Shown here piece by piece: positions 1 through 8,367 of a stretch of DNA of 64,000 bases (within the stretch, counting starts at the first letter, position 1; each line of letters starts with the position of its first letter). Made by a program: the position numbers and the translations under genes. The DNA lies in NCBI RefSeq assembly GCF_004137255.1, contig NZ_SDWT01000001.1, forward strand, positions 806,001 to 870,000, given 5' to 3'. The notes under the pieces are model-generated. The model searched no databases. It was not told the DNA's origin and worked only from the letters and a program-made list of their open reading frames with translations. This DNA is from Nocardioides oleivorans. Lineage in GTDB: Bacteria; Actinomycetota; Actinomycetes; Propionibacteriales; Nocardioidaceae.

Positions 1-826
1 AGAGCGTCGCGACGCCGACCATCGCCAGGTAGGCCGCGTTGCGGCCCCGCCAGCCGGCGGTGGCCCGGGCGTGGAGGTAGGCGGCGTAGACCACCCAGGT
101 GATGAACGCCCACACCTCCTTCGGGTCCCAGTTCCAGTAGGCGCCCCAGGCCTGGTGCGCCCAGATCGGGCCCGTGATCAGCACCGCGAAGGTCCACACC
201 GGGAAGCCGAAGGCGTGCATCCGGTAGGACAGCCGGTCGAGCTTGGGGAGCTCGGGCAGCCGCGCGAGGTAGCCGGTCTGCTTCGTCGAGCGGCTCTTGA
301 CCAGGTAGAGCCCGGACAGCAGCGCACCGATCGTGAAGGCGCCGGTCGAGATCACCGCGGAGACCACGTGGATGACGAGCCAGTAGGAGTTGAGCGCGTC
401 GGGGAGCGGCAGGACCGCGTCGTCGAGGCCGAGGAAGGCCGCCATCAGCGCGGCGACCACGAAGGTCGTCACCAGCGGACCGAGCCAGTCGGTGCCCCAG
501 ACCCGCGTCACGACGAGGAAGGCGAGCGCGACCACGAAGGTGCCCGCGATCGTGAACTCGTACATGTTGCCCCACGGCACCCGGTTGGGGTCGGCGGCGA
601 GCCCGCGCGCGACGAGCGCCACGAAGTGCACGGCCACCGCGAACGACGTCAGCAGGATGCCGAGGCGGCCCGCCATCGCCGTACGACGGTCCTCGACCTC
701 CTCGTCGGAGGCCAGCGTGCGCAGGCCGGCGAGCTCGACGAAGTAGGCGAGCATCGCCAGGAAGTAGAGGACCGAGGCGGCCTCGATGCCCTGGTAGCTG
801 AAGACTTCCCACTGTCCGTCGGTCAC
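1..826 (-). CDS. ccsB: Cytochrome c biogenesis protein CcsB (ResC), C-terminus off window
   Basis: Membrane subunit of the system II (Ccs/Res) cytochrome c maturation complex, which carries haem across the membrane and joins it to apocytochrome c with ResB. About 275 codons are present and the reading frame runs out of the window at base 1. The tryptophan-rich haem-handling WWD motif is visible near the truncated end (WGAYWNWDPKE, around bases 105-150), and the N-terminal half is hydrophobic. The GTG start at 824-826 overlaps the resB stop in a GTGA, so the gene is co-transcribed and translationally coupled with resB, ccdA and the TlpA-like gene. The start is inferred from this overlap. Confidence 0.93.
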   Translation of the reverse strand, partial: MTDGQWEVFSYQGIEAASVLYFLAMLAYFVELAGLRTLASDEEVEDRRTAMAGRLGILLTSFAVAVHFVALVARGLAADPNRVPWGNMYEFTIAGTFVVALAFLVVTRVWGTDWLGPLVTTFVVAALMAAFLGLDDAVLPLPDALNSYWLVIHVVSAVISTGAFTIGALLSGLYLVKSRSTKQTGYLARLPELPKLDRLSYRMHAFGFPVWTFAVLITGPIWAHQAWGAYWNWDPKEVWAFITWVVYAAYLHARATAGWRGRNAAYLAMVGVATL

Positions 827-2430
827 GACGTCTCCTTCTGCGGGGCCCGGAGGGACTCCACGATGTCTGCGAGCTCGGTGCTCTCACCGGGGACTGCCCC
901 GTTGGAGCGGTCGAGGCGGGCGACCTCGACGAGGGTGGTGCCGTCGTCCCGGCGCCTGGCGCGCACCCAGACGCGGCGCGGACGGATGAAGAGCGAGCCG
1001 AGCAGCCCGATCAGCGCGGCGACCATGCCGGCCAGCGCCACCAGCGAGCCCGGGGTGCGGCTGACCTGGATCTTGTTCCAGCGCTGGAGGCCGTCGAAGG
1101 TCACGCTGCCCAGCCCGTCGGGGAGGGTGACGGTGTCGCCCGGGCGCAGGTCCATCCGGAAGGGCTGGCCGTCGTCCTTCAGCAGCTGGGTGGCGTTGCT
1201 CTTGTCGAGGACGTAGACCGACGACGCACCGCCGTCGTCGACCCCGACGTCACCGGTCCAGACCTGGAGCGACAGCAGCGGGTTGCCGGCCGCGCCGAAG
1301 ATCGACGCCGGCATGGTGAGGTTGCCGTCGGCGTCCTTGCCCATCGCGAACGTCGGGTAGAAGGTGCCTTCCAGGCCGAGCTGCTCGGGCTTGGCGAACG
1401 GCGCCTTGATCACGCCGAACGACTCGAAGGTCTGCGCGTTGATCGGCAGGAAGACCGCGGGTCCGCTCTTGGTGATGTTGCCCTCGCCGTCGCGGATCGT
1501 GACGACGGGCGCGTAGCCGTGGCCGATCAGGGAGATGTCCGTGCCGCCGATGCTGAGCGGGTGGTTGACCTTGAGGTCGTACTGCTCCGTCGGGGCGTCC
1601 TCGTCGGTCCTGTAGTCGAGGTGGGCGACGAAGTCGCGGGCCATCCCGGCACGCGCGCCCTGCGCGATCCACGAGACGTCGAAGTCGGTGATCTTGAAGG
1701 AGAACGGCTCCATCACCGAGGGGTCGAAGAGGTTGCCGGGAGCGAAGTCGTCGTACTGCGACAGGGTGTTGGAGAAGCCGTAGTCCTTGCCGTTGAGCAG
1801 GATCACCCCGCCCTTGTAGCCGAAGAGGCTGCCCGACGCGACGCCGACCAGCACGACCAGCACGGCGAAGTGGAAGACCAGGTTCCCGGCCTCGCGCAGG
1901 TAGCCGCGCTCGGCGGAGACCGCGTCGCCGCGCAGGACGCGGAACCGTCGCCGGCGCAGGACCTTCGCGGCGCGGGCGAGCACGGCGTCCACGTCCTCGT
2001 CGGTGGTGTACGACGTCGACTCGGGCAGACGCAGGAGGTTGCGAGGCGCCTGCGGGGGCTTGGCGCGCAGGGCGCGCGCATAGACGAACAGGCGCGGGAT
2101 GATGCAGCCGACGAGCGAGATCATCAGCAGGATGTAGATCGCGGAGAACCAGACCGAGCCGTAGACCGAGAACAGGTCGAGGCGGTCCCAGATCGGTGCG
2201 AGCCGGGGGTGGTTGTCGCGCCAGGTGGTGACGGCCAGGGAGTCGATGTTCTCCTGCGGGATCACCGAGCCGGGGATGGCGGCGAGCGCGAGCAGCAGCA
2301 GCAGCACCAGCGCCGTACGCATCGAGGTGACCTGGCGCCACGTCCAGCGGAACAGCTCACGGGCGTTGAGGTCCATGGGCAGCGCGGTGGCCTGGCGGTC
2401 GTCGGACGGCCGCTTCTGTAGGTCGGTCAC
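823..2430 (-). CDS. resB: Cytochrome c biogenesis protein ResB
   Basis: ResB-family partner of CcsB in system II cytochrome c maturation. The product is about 535 residues. Hydrophobic segments near the N-terminus (ALVLLLLLALAAIPGSVIP), then VWFSAIYILLMISLVGCII and LVFHFAVLVVLVGVASGS, precede a large extracytoplasmic domain, and a last membrane segment lies near the C-terminus; this is the ResB layout. The frame stays open upstream, but GTG at 2428-2430 overlaps the ccdA stop (GTGA), and the residues that follow (MTDLQKRPSDD) look like a normal ResB N-terminus. The longer upstream extension is a shadow of ccdA. Confidence 0.93.
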   Translation of the reverse strand: MTDLQKRPSDDRQATALPMDLNARELFRWTWRQVTSMRTALVLLLLLALAAIPGSVIPQENIDSLAVTTWRDNHPRLAPIWDRLDLFSVYGSVWFSAIYILLMISLVGCIIPRLFVYARALRAKPPQAPRNLLRLPESTSYTTDEDVDAVLARAAKVLRRRRFRVLRGDAVSAERGYLREAGNLVFHFAVLVVLVGVASGSLFGYKGGVILLNGKDYGFSNTLSQYDDFAPGNLFDPSVMEPFSFKITDFDVSWIAQGARAGMARDFVAHLDYRTDEDAPTEQYDLKVNHPLSIGGTDISLIGHGYAPVVTIRDGEGNITKSGPAVFLPINAQTFESFGVIKAPFAKPEQLGLEGTFYPTFAMGKDADGNLTMPASIFGAAGNPLLSLQVWTGDVGVDDGGASSVYVLDKSNATQLLKDDGQPFRMDLRPGDTVTLPDGLGSVTFDGLQRWNKIQVSRTPGSLVALAGMVAALIGLLGSLFIRPRRVWVRARRRDDGTTLVEVARLDRSNGAVPGESTELADIVESLRAPQKETS

Positions 2431-3173
2431 AGCGGCGTCCAGAAGCCGAGGACGGTGGCCTGCAGGTCCTGCACGATGCGCTCCCACCATCCGCTGACGA
2501 GCAGGAGCCCGACCACGATCATCATCGCGCCGCCGAGCCTCATGATCAGCACCTGGTGGCGACGCACGACCTGGAAGGCCGCGATCATCCGGCGGTAGGC
2601 GAAGGCCGCGGCGATGAAGGGCAGGCCGAGACCGAGCGCGAAGACCGCGGAGAGCACGGCCCCGCGGCTCGCGGTGGCCTCGTTGACCGAGAGCACGTTG
2701 ATCGCGGCCAGCGTCGGGCCGACGCACGGGGTCCAGCCGACACCGAAGAGGAAGCCCAGGACGGGCGCGGCGGCGAGCCCCACGGCGGGCACCTTGTGGA
2801 CGCGCCAGTCACGCTGGAGGAAGCCGAAGCCGCCGAGGAACGCGACCCCGAGCAGGATCGTGATGATGCCGAGGACGATGTTGAGCTGGCTGTAGTGCAC
2901 GAACAGCCAGGCGCCGGCCGCGCCCGTGAGGCTGCCGAGCAGCACGAAGACGACGGCGAAGCCGAGCACGAACAGCACCGCACCGAGCACCATCCGGCTT
3001 CGCCGGGCGTCCTCGAGGTCGGCGCCCGAGACGCCGGTGGCGTAGGAGAGGTAGCCGGGCAGCAGCGGGATCACGCACGGGCTGAAGAAGGACACCAGGC
3101 CCGCGGCGAGCGCCACGGGCAGGGCCAGGACCATCGACCCGGACATGGCCGTGTCCTGCAGCCAGTCGTTCAC
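2427..3173 (-). CDS. ccdA: Thiol-disulfide electron carrier CcdA
   Basis: Polytopic membrane protein of the CcdA/DsbD transmembrane family. It passes reducing equivalents from cytoplasmic thioredoxin to an extracytoplasmic thioredoxin-like protein, here probably the TlpA-like product of the upstream gene, so that apocytochrome c cysteines stay reduced for haem attachment. The product is 248 residues with about six hydrophobic segments. The family cysteines are visible at C33 (FFSPCVIPLLPGY) and C150 (GWTPCVGP). GTG at 3171-3173 forms a GTGA overlap with the preceding stop; an ATG nine codons in (MSGSMVLAL) is an alternative start. Confidence 0.94.
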   Translation of the reverse strand: MNDWLQDTAMSGSMVLALPVALAAGLVSFFSPCVIPLLPGYLSYATGVSGADLEDARRSRMVLGAVLFVLGFAVVFVLLGSLTGAAGAWLFVHYSQLNIVLGIITILLGVAFLGGFGFLQRDWRVHKVPAVGLAAAPVLGFLFGVGWTPCVGPTLAAINVLSVNEATASRGAVLSAVFALGLGLPFIAAAFAYRRMIAAFQVVRRHQVLIMRLGGAMMIVVGLLLVSGWWERIVQDLQATVLGFWTPL

Positions 3174-3727
3174 TTCTCCGCCCCCTCCACGAGCGCGACC
3201 AGCGTGCGCACGCTCGGGATGCGGCCCTGCACCGAGGCGGCGATCCGGCCCTCGGCGTCGAGGACGACGGTGCTCGGGATCGACCGCGGGCCGAGGGTGC
3301 CGGCGAACGCGAACAGCGCCGCACCGTCGCCGGAGTAGATGGAGGGGTAGTCCACCTCGAGGTCGCGCACGAAGGCCGACGCGTCGTCGCGCGAGGCGTC
3401 GCGGATGTTGACGCCGACGAAGGCGACGTCGTCGCCGAGCTGGTCGGCGGCCTCGTTGAGGTCGGGCTGCTCGGCGATGCAGGGCGGGCACCAGGACGCC
3501 CACACGTTGACCACGACGGGCTTGCCGCGCAGGTCGGCCAGGTCGACCGGCTCACCCTCGAGGTCGTCGCCGGTCAGCGTGACCGGATCACCGCGGTCGG
3601 CGGAGGCGACCTCCTCCGGCACGCCGGCACCGGTGATGTAGCCCTTGTCGCCGGTGCCGGACAGGCCCGAGCACCCGGCGAGGAGGAGCAGGGACACGAG
3701 GAGCGCGAGCGGGCGGACGACCCTCAC
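3170..3727 (-). CDS. TlpA/ResA-like thioredoxin-fold lipoprotein
   Basis: Predicted extracytoplasmic thiol-disulfide reductase that keeps apocytochrome c cysteines reduced. The product is 185 residues. A short hydrophobic signal ends in a lipobox (LLLAGC, lipidated C19). The thioredoxin-like domain carries the redox motif WASWCPPC (C80, C83) and a later SIPST segment with the expected cis-proline. The GTG start at 3725-3727 overlaps the stop of the phosphatase gene, and the gene's own stop overlaps the ccdA start. Position and motifs fit the ResA role; the in-frame region upstream of the GTG has no signal peptide and was excluded. Confidence 0.9.
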   Translation of the reverse strand: MRVVRPLALLVSLLLLAGCSGLSGTGDKGYITGAGVPEEVASADRGDPVTLTGDDLEGEPVDLADLRGKPVVVNVWASWCPPCIAEQPDLNEAADQLGDDVAFVGVNIRDASRDDASAFVRDLEVDYPSIYSGDGAALFAFAGTLGPRSIPSTVVLDAEGRIAASVQGRIPSVRTLVALVEGAEK

Positions 3728-4401
3728 GGGTGGTCCTGCTCGGCCGCGCCGCCGGAGGAGAACGGGGCGGAGCGGTCGCCCACGGGGATCAGGTCGCCGG
3801 CAGGCTCGGAGTAGCGGACCTGCACCATCCGGTCGTCGTCGAAGACGATGCTGGTGAGCGAGCAGAGCGTGCACTGGCGCCGCTTGGGGTGGTGGAGGTA
3901 GCTGCGCTTCTCCAGGAACAGGCGCGTGGTCCAGATCGGCAGCTGGTGGGACACGACGACGGCCTCGTGGCCGACGGCTGCGTCCCGGGCGTCGTGGATC
4001 GCGGCGACCATCCGGCCGACGATCTCGTCGTAGGGCTCGCCCCACGACGGCTTGCGGGGGTCGTACATGTGGCGGAGCAGCTGGGGGTGCTTGAGGAACG
4101 TCTTCGCGCCCCCGCCGAAGTTGATCCCCTCGAACTTGTTGGCCGACTCGATGACCCGCGGGTCGACGACCGGTGCCAGGTCGCGGGCGCGGGCCAGCGG
4201 CGCCGCGGTCTCCTGGGCGCGCTCGAGCGGCGAGGTCCGCATGTGCACGATGTCGCGGTCGCCCACCTCGTCGGCGACGCGCTGCGCCATCCGGTGGCCG
4301 AGCTCGGAGAGGTGGAAGCCGTCGCGGCGGCCGTAGAGGATGCCCTGGGGGTTGTGCACCTCGCCGTGGCGGAGCAGGTGCACGATCGTCTCGACGCCCA
4401 T
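3724..4401 (-). CDS. Histidine phosphatase family protein (phosphoglycerate-mutase-like)
   Basis: Cytoplasmic 225-residue member of the histidine phosphatase superfamily. The catalytic RHG motif is near the N-terminus (HLLRHGEVHN, the His being phosphorylated during catalysis), and a second conserved His lies in VVVSHQLPIW. The substrate cannot be read from sequence. Its place between hemL and the cytochrome c genes matches Rv0525 of M. tuberculosis (recalled). The ATG start is one base from the hemL stop and its own stop overlaps the next gene, so it belongs to the hemL-ccsB transcription unit. Confidence 0.88.
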   Translation of the reverse strand: MGVETIVHLLRHGEVHNPQGILYGRRDGFHLSELGHRMAQRVADEVGDRDIVHMRTSPLERAQETAAPLARARDLAPVVDPRVIESANKFEGINFGGGAKTFLKHPQLLRHMYDPRKPSWGEPYDEIVGRMVAAIHDARDAAVGHEAVVVSHQLPIWTTRLFLEKRSYLHHPKRRQCTLCSLTSIVFDDDRMVQVRYSEPAGDLIPVGDRSAPFSSGGAAEQDHP

Positions 4402-4402
4402 G

Positions 4403-5731
4403 TCAGTGTCCTCCCGCTGCCGCGGCCGCGATGGCGGCCGCCGGGAGCGCGTCGATGATCGTCGAGATCGCCCGGTCGTCGTGGGCCGCGGAGACGAACC
4501 ACGCCTCGTAGGCCGACGGGGGCAGGTAGACGCCCTGGTTGAGCATCGAGTGGAAGAACTCCGCGTAGGCCCCGGTGTCCTGCTGGCTGGCCTCGGCGAA
4601 GTCGTGGACCGCGCCGTCGCGGAAGAACACCGAGAACATGGTGCCGGCCGACTGCACCACGTGCGGCACGCCGGCGGCCCTCAGGTGCTCGGCGACCGCG
4701 TCGCGGATCGTGGTGGCCGTCCGGTCGAGCTGGGCGTAGACCTCGGGCGTCGCGAGCCGGAGCGTCGCGAGCCCGGCGGTCGTCGCCACCGGGTTCCCCG
4801 AGAGCGTGCCGGCCTGGTAGACCGGGCCCTCCGGGGCGAGGTGGGCCATGAGGTCGGCGCGACCGCCGAAGGCCGCGGCCGGGAACCCGCCGCCCATCAC
4901 CTTGCCGAAGGTCATCAGGTCGGGCACCCAGCCCTCGATGGCGCCGTCGAGGCCCCAGCCGCCCTGCTCCGTGGCGCGGAAGCCGGTCATCACCTCGTCG
5001 GAGATGAAGAGGGCTCCGTGGGCGCGGCAGGTCTCGGAGAGGAAGGAGTTGAAGCCGGGCGACGGCGGGACGACGCCCATGTTGCCGGGCGAGGCCTCGG
5101 TGATCAGGCACGCGATGCGGGGGCCGTGCGCCTCGAAGGCGGCGAGCACCGCCTCGCGGTCGTTGAAGGGGAGCACGAGCGTCTCGGCCGCCGACGACGC
5201 AGGTACGCCGCTGGTGCCGGGCACCGCGAGCGTCGCGACGCCGGAGCCGGCCTCGGCCAGCAGCGGGTCGACGTGGCCGTGGTAGCAGCCGGCGAACTTC
5301 ACGACGAGGTCGCGACCGGTCGCGCCGCGCGCCAGCCGGATCGCCGACATGGTGGCCTCGGTGCCGGACGAGACGAAGCGGACCCGCTCGACGGGGGTGC
5401 GCGCCACGATCTCCTCGGCGAGCTCGACCTCGGGCTCGGTGGGGGTGCCGTACGACGTACCGCGGGCCACCGCCCCGGCAACGGCCGCCTGCACGTCGGG
5501 GTGCGCGTGACCGAGCAGCATCGGGCCCCACGAGCAGATCAGGTCGACGTAGTCGTTGCCGTCGGCGTCGGTGAGCCAGGCCCCCGAGGCGGACGTGATG
5601 AAGCGCGGGGTGCCGCCGACGGCGTTGAAGGCGCGAACGGGCGAGTTGACGCCTCCCGGCGTCACGGCGCGCGCACGCTCGAAGAGCGCCTCGCTCGCCG
5701 CCGTCCTGGAGAGGAAGGTCTCGGAGGTCAC
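4403..5731 (-). CDS. hemL: Glutamate-1-semialdehyde 2,1-aminomutase
   Basis: PLP-dependent aminomutase converting glutamate-1-semialdehyde to 5-aminolevulinate, the step after HemA in C5-pathway haem synthesis. The product is about 442 residues. PLP lysine K277 lies in [14 protein letters not shown], and conserved features include [12 protein letters not shown] near the N-terminus, [15 protein letters not shown] and the cofactor Asp in [10 protein letters not shown]. The GTG at 5729-5731 was chosen because family homology begins there; no clear Shine-Dalgarno precedes it. It heads the unit leading into the ccs genes, linking haem supply with cytochrome c assembly, and is divergent from the lytic transglycosylase gene. 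Confidence 0.96.
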   Translation of the reverse strand: MTSETFLSRTAASEALFERARAVTPGGVNSPVRAFNAVGGTPRFITSASGAWLTDADGNDYVDLICSWGPMLLGHAHPDVQAAVAGAVARGTSYGTPTEPEVELAEEIVARTPVERVRFVSSGTEATMSAIRLARGATGRDLVVKFAGCYHGHVDPLLAEAGSGVATLAVPGTSGVPASSAAETLVLPFNDREAVLAAFEAHGPRIACLITEASPGNMGVVPPSPGFNSFLSETCRAHGALFISDEVMTGFRATEQGGWGLDGAIEGWVPDLMTFGKVMGGGFPAAAFGGRADLMAHLAPEGPVYQAGTLSGNPVATTAGLATLRLATPEVYAQLDRTATTIRDAVAEHLRAAGVPHVVQSAGTMFSVFFRDGAVHDFAEASQQDTGAYAEFFHSMLNQGVYLPPSAYEAWFVSAAHDDRAISTIIDALPAAAIAAAAAGGH

Positions 5732-5799
5732 TGGCTCATTGTCACGCAGGCCTGCAAGCGCGACCCAGTCGGGACGGTCCCCGGGCGGACCCCTGTGGG

Positions 5800-5828
5800 T
5801 TGGCACACATGTAACCCGCGCGTAACTT
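5800..5828 (+). promoter_or_regulatory. Housekeeping-type promoter of the lytic transglycosylase gene
   Basis: TTGGCA at 5800-5805 (five of six bases of TTGACA) is separated by exactly 17 bp from TAACTT at 5823-5828 (fits TANNNT). The predicted RNA start near 5835 gives a leader of about 87 nt. It overlaps the sigma-BldN-like element listed next, so the two would be alternative promoters. Confidence 0.5.
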
Positions 5829-5849
5829 GGGGTGAAGAGTTGTCGTTGT
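5821..5849 (+). promoter_or_regulatory. Candidate sigma-BldN promoter upstream of the lytic transglycosylase gene
   Basis: CGTAAC at 5821-5826 is followed after 17 bp by CGTTGT at 5844-5849. The recalled Streptomyces sigma-BldN consensus is CGTAAC-N16-CGTTGA. The -35 is identical, the -10 differs at one base and the spacer is one base longer. The same -35, spacer length and CGTT core occur before rsbN, and bldN itself lies about 14 kb away. Confidence 0.5.
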
Positions 5850-5852
5850 CAG

Positions 5853-5874
5853 GTGTGAGGGGCCCCACACGGGG
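5853..5874 (+). promoter_or_regulatory. Leader hairpin of the lytic transglycosylase gene
   Basis: GTGTGAGGGGCCCCACAC (5853-5870) is near-palindromic, and CCCCACACGGGG (5863-5874) could form an alternative overlapping stem. They lie in the leader, about 50 nt before the start codon. No known riboswitch was recognised here. Confidence 0.3.
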
Positions 5875-5921
5875 CATCATGACGGGACTTGATCCGCCAG
5901 TTCACTTGGGAGATGAAAGAC

Positions 5922-7109
5922 ATGTCGAAGTTCGGCTCCGTGCGTCGGGCCACCGCCCTGGTGCCGCTGGCCGTGCTCTCCGCCGCCTGGACCGCGAGCC
6001 TCGCGGGCGTGGGCGTCGGCACGGCGAGCGCCGACTCCGACGGGTCCGAGACGCTCCCCGACGGCACCAGCCTCCCCGCCGCGGTCATCGAGGCACCGGC
6101 CAGCGTCGGCGACGACGCCCTCACCCGCGCCGCCGCGCTCACGCCCGGCAAGGCCAGCGACATCCCGCAGGCCGCCCTCGCCGCCTACCAGCGCGCCGAG
6201 GCCGTGATCAACAAGGCCGACCCGTCCTGCCAGCTGCCGTGGGAGCTCATCGCCGCGATCGGCCGGGTCGAGTCCGACCACGGCAGGTTCGCCGGCAACT
6301 CGCTCGACGGGCAGGGCGTCGCGACGCCGGGCATCTACGGCGTCGCCCTGAACGGGAAGAAGGGCACGCAGCTCATCCCGGACACCGACGGCGGGCAGTA
6401 CGACGACGACACCCGCTTCGACCGCGCCGTCGGTCCGATGCAGTTCATCCCCTCGACCTGGGCGGTCGTCGGCGTGGACGGCGACAACGACGGCACCCGC
6501 AACCCCCAGGACGTCGACGACGCTGCGCTCGCCACCGCGGTCTACCTCTGCTCGGGTGACGACGACCTGTCGCAGGAGCAGGGCCAGCGGGCCTCGATCT
6601 ACCGCTACAACCACTCCAACGCCTACGTCGACCTGGTCATGCAGATCATGCAGGCCTACCTGGACGGCGACTTCAGCGCGGTGCCCACCTCGACGCTGAC
6701 CTCCGGCGTGATCCTGCCCGACCCCTCGTCCTCCCCGACCAAGGGCTCGACCGACGTGCGCCCCGGTGGCAAGGGAGGCGGCAAGGGAGGCGGCAAGGGC
6801 GGTGGCAAGTCCACGCCGACCACCACGCCGACCCCGACCTCCAAGCCGACGCCGACCCAGACGCCGACCAAGACGCCCACCCAGGAACCGACGCAGACGC
6901 CGACCCAGACGCCGACGAACACACCCACCGGCCTGCCGACCGAGATCCCGACCGAGCTGCCGACGGTCATCCCGACCATCCCGCTCCCCACGGTCGTGCC
7001 GACGGTGCTGACGGTGGCCCAGGCGACGACGCAGTGCCTGGCGTCCGGGATCTCCTCGCTCGACCTCGCGGCGCTCAACGCCTGCATCAACGACCTGATG
7101 AACCCCTGA
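5922..7109 (+). CDS. Secreted lytic murein transglycosylase with Thr-Pro-rich tail
   Basis: Predicted exported MltB-like (SLT_2) lytic transglycosylase that cleaves peptidoglycan glycan strands. The product is 395 residues: signal peptide 1-37 with an ASA-DS cleavage site, catalytic domain about 85-255 with catalytic E117 in IGRVESDHGRF and the family segment VGPMQFIPSTW, a Gly-Lys repeat 282-296, a Thr-Pro-rich stretch about 298-360, and a short C-terminal segment with two Cys. ATG at 5922 has GGGAG nine bases upstream; ATG at 5913 abuts that ribosome-binding site and is less likely. The tail resembles that of the RsbN-like protein. A sigma-BldN-like promoter precedes the gene, which suggests developmental or stationary-phase wall remodelling. 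Confidence 0.88.
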   Translation: MSKFGSVRRATALVPLAVLSAAWTASLAGVGVGTASADSDGSETLPDGTSLPAAVIEAPASVGDDALTRAAALTPGKASDIPQAALAAYQRAEAVINKADPSCQLPWELIAAIGRVESDHGRFAGNSLDGQGVATPGIYGVALNGKKGTQLIPDTDGGQYDDDTRFDRAVGPMQFIPSTWAVVGVDGDNDGTRNPQDVDDAALATAVYLCSGDDDLSQEQGQRASIYRYNHSNAYVDLVMQIMQAYLDGDFSAVPTSTLTSGVILPDPSSSPTKGSTDVRPGGKGGGKGGGKGGGKSTPTTTPTPTSKPTPTQTPTKTPTQEPTQTPTQTPTNTPTGLPTEIPTELPTVIPTIPLPTVVPTVLTVAQATTQCLASGISSLDLAALNACINDLMNP

Positions 7110-7175
7110 CCCTGCCGCCGACCCAGCGTGCGCAGCTCGACGCCTGCGTAGCAGCATTGCTCAACCCGTAGCCGC

Positions 7176-7310
7176 TGAGCGGTGTGTGAGCCACATTTCG
7201 CGGGTCGTGAATGTGGGTGGCTCACCGCTCCCCGCGTGTCGGCGTACGACACTCCCGCAGGCGGTGTGTGAGCCACATTCCGCAGCGCAGCAATGTGGCT
7301 CACACACCGC
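7176..7310. terminator. Paired inverted repeats between convergent genes
   Basis: Two related hairpins fill the gap between the lytic transglycosylase and hemB, which converge here. The first has arms at 7176-7197 and 7210-7230 and is imperfect. The second is a perfect 19-bp inverted repeat (7261-7279 and 7292-7310) with a 12-nt loop. Both use the arm GTGTGAGCCACATT. Placement suggests a bidirectional terminator; the shared arm sequence suggests a repeat family. No T-tract follows, as is common in high-GC actinobacteria. Confidence 0.65.
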
Positions 7311-7344
7311 TCAGGCGGACGGCGAGTGCGACCGGAGCCCAGGC

Positions 7345-8340
7345 TCAGCGGCGGAACAGGCTCGCGGCCTCCGCGGCCCAGTAGGTCAGGATCACGTCGG
7401 CGCCGGCGCGGCGGATCGAGGTGAGGGTCTCCACGATGGCGGCCTCGCGGTCGATCCAGCCGTTGGCGGCGGCGGCCTCGACCATGGCGTACTCGCCGGA
7501 GATGTTGTAGGCCGCGACCGGGATGTCGACGGCGTCGCGGACCCGGCGGATCACGTCGAGGTAGGCCAGCGCCGGCTTCACCATCACGATGTCGGCGCCC
7601 TCCTCCACGTCGAGGAGCGCCTCGCGGACGCCCTCGATGCCGTTGGCCGGGTCCTGCTGGTAGGTCTTGCGGTCGCCGGTCAGTGACGAGTCGACGGCCT
7701 CGCGGAAGGGGCCGAAGAAGGCCGAGGCGTACTTCGCGGAGTAGGCGATGATCGAGACGTGGCTGTGCCCGGCCGCGTCGAGCGCCTGGCGCACGACGGC
7801 GACCTGGCCGTCCATCATCCCGCTCGGGCCGACCATGTCCACGCCCGCGGCGGCCTGGGCGAGCGCCATCTCGGCGTACGCCGCCAGCGTCTGGTCGTTG
7901 TCGACCTCGCCGTCGGGCGTGAGCACGCCGCAGTGGCCGTGGTCGGTGAACTCGTCGAGGCACAGGTCCGACATGACCGTGAGCTGGTCGCCGACCTCCG
8001 CGACGACGTCGGTGATCGCGAGGTTGAGCACGCCGCCGGGGTCGATGCCGCCGGAGCCGGTGGCGTCCTTGTGCTCGGGGATGCCGAAGAGCATCACGCC
8101 GCCGAGGCCGAGCTCGGCCGCCTCGGAGACCGCTGCCTTGAGCGAGTCGCGCGAGTGCTGGACGACACCGGGCATCGTGGAGATCGGCCGCGGCTCGTCG
8201 ATGCCCTCGCGCACGAAGACCGGCAGCACCAGCTGGCTCGGCAGCACGTGGGTCTCGGCGACCATCCGGCGCAGCGCCGGGGTGCGGCGCAGCCGCCGCG
8301 GTCGGATGAGCGGGGCCTGGATGTCGATCTCCTCGGTCAC
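7345..8340 (-). CDS. hemB: Delta-aminolevulinic acid dehydratase (porphobilinogen synthase)
   Basis: Condenses two 5-aminolevulinate molecules to porphobilinogen. The product is 331 residues, normal for the family. The two substrate-binding Schiff-base lysines are K203 ([19 protein letters not shown]) and K255 ([12 protein letters not shown]). The metal region reads [14 protein letters not shown]: two positions of the usual three-Cys zinc site are Cys (C127, C137) and the middle one is Asp. The GTG start at 8338-8340 gives a typical N-terminus. It lies 27 bp downstream of the cobA/hemD gene, at the end of the rex-hem operon. Confidence 0.97.
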   Translation of the reverse strand: MTEEIDIQAPLIRPRRLRRTPALRRMVAETHVLPSQLVLPVFVREGIDEPRPISTMPGVVQHSRDSLKAAVSEAAELGLGGVMLFGIPEHKDATGSGGIDPGGVLNLAITDVVAEVGDQLTVMSDLCLDEFTDHGHCGVLTPDGEVDNDQTLAAYAEMALAQAAAGVDMVGPSGMMDGQVAVVRQALDAAGHSHVSIIAYSAKYASAFFGPFREAVDSSLTGDRKTYQQDPANGIEGVREALLDVEEGADIVMVKPALAYLDVIRRVRDAVDIPVAAYNISGEYAMVEAAAANGWIDREAAIVETLTSIRRAGADVILTYWAAEAASLFRR

Positions 8341-8367
8341 CCGCTCATCCTCTCGCGTCGGTGGTGA

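Noticed and set aside
5822-5880. c-di-AMP (ydaO) riboswitch before the lytic transglycosylase
   Set aside because: TTGGGGTGAA at 5827-5836 matches a conserved ydaO core and disA is in the window, but the other conserved blocks (GGGGGAACC-like segment upstream, the distal CGACAGCTAAC-like segment and closing stem) are absent, and the motif falls at the predicted RNA start.
4340-6559. Long plus-strand open frame of 739 codons
   Set aside because: It is antisense to hemL and overlaps the transglycosylase gene in another frame; Arg/Gly/Val-rich composition typical of high-GC shadow frames and no recognisable domain.
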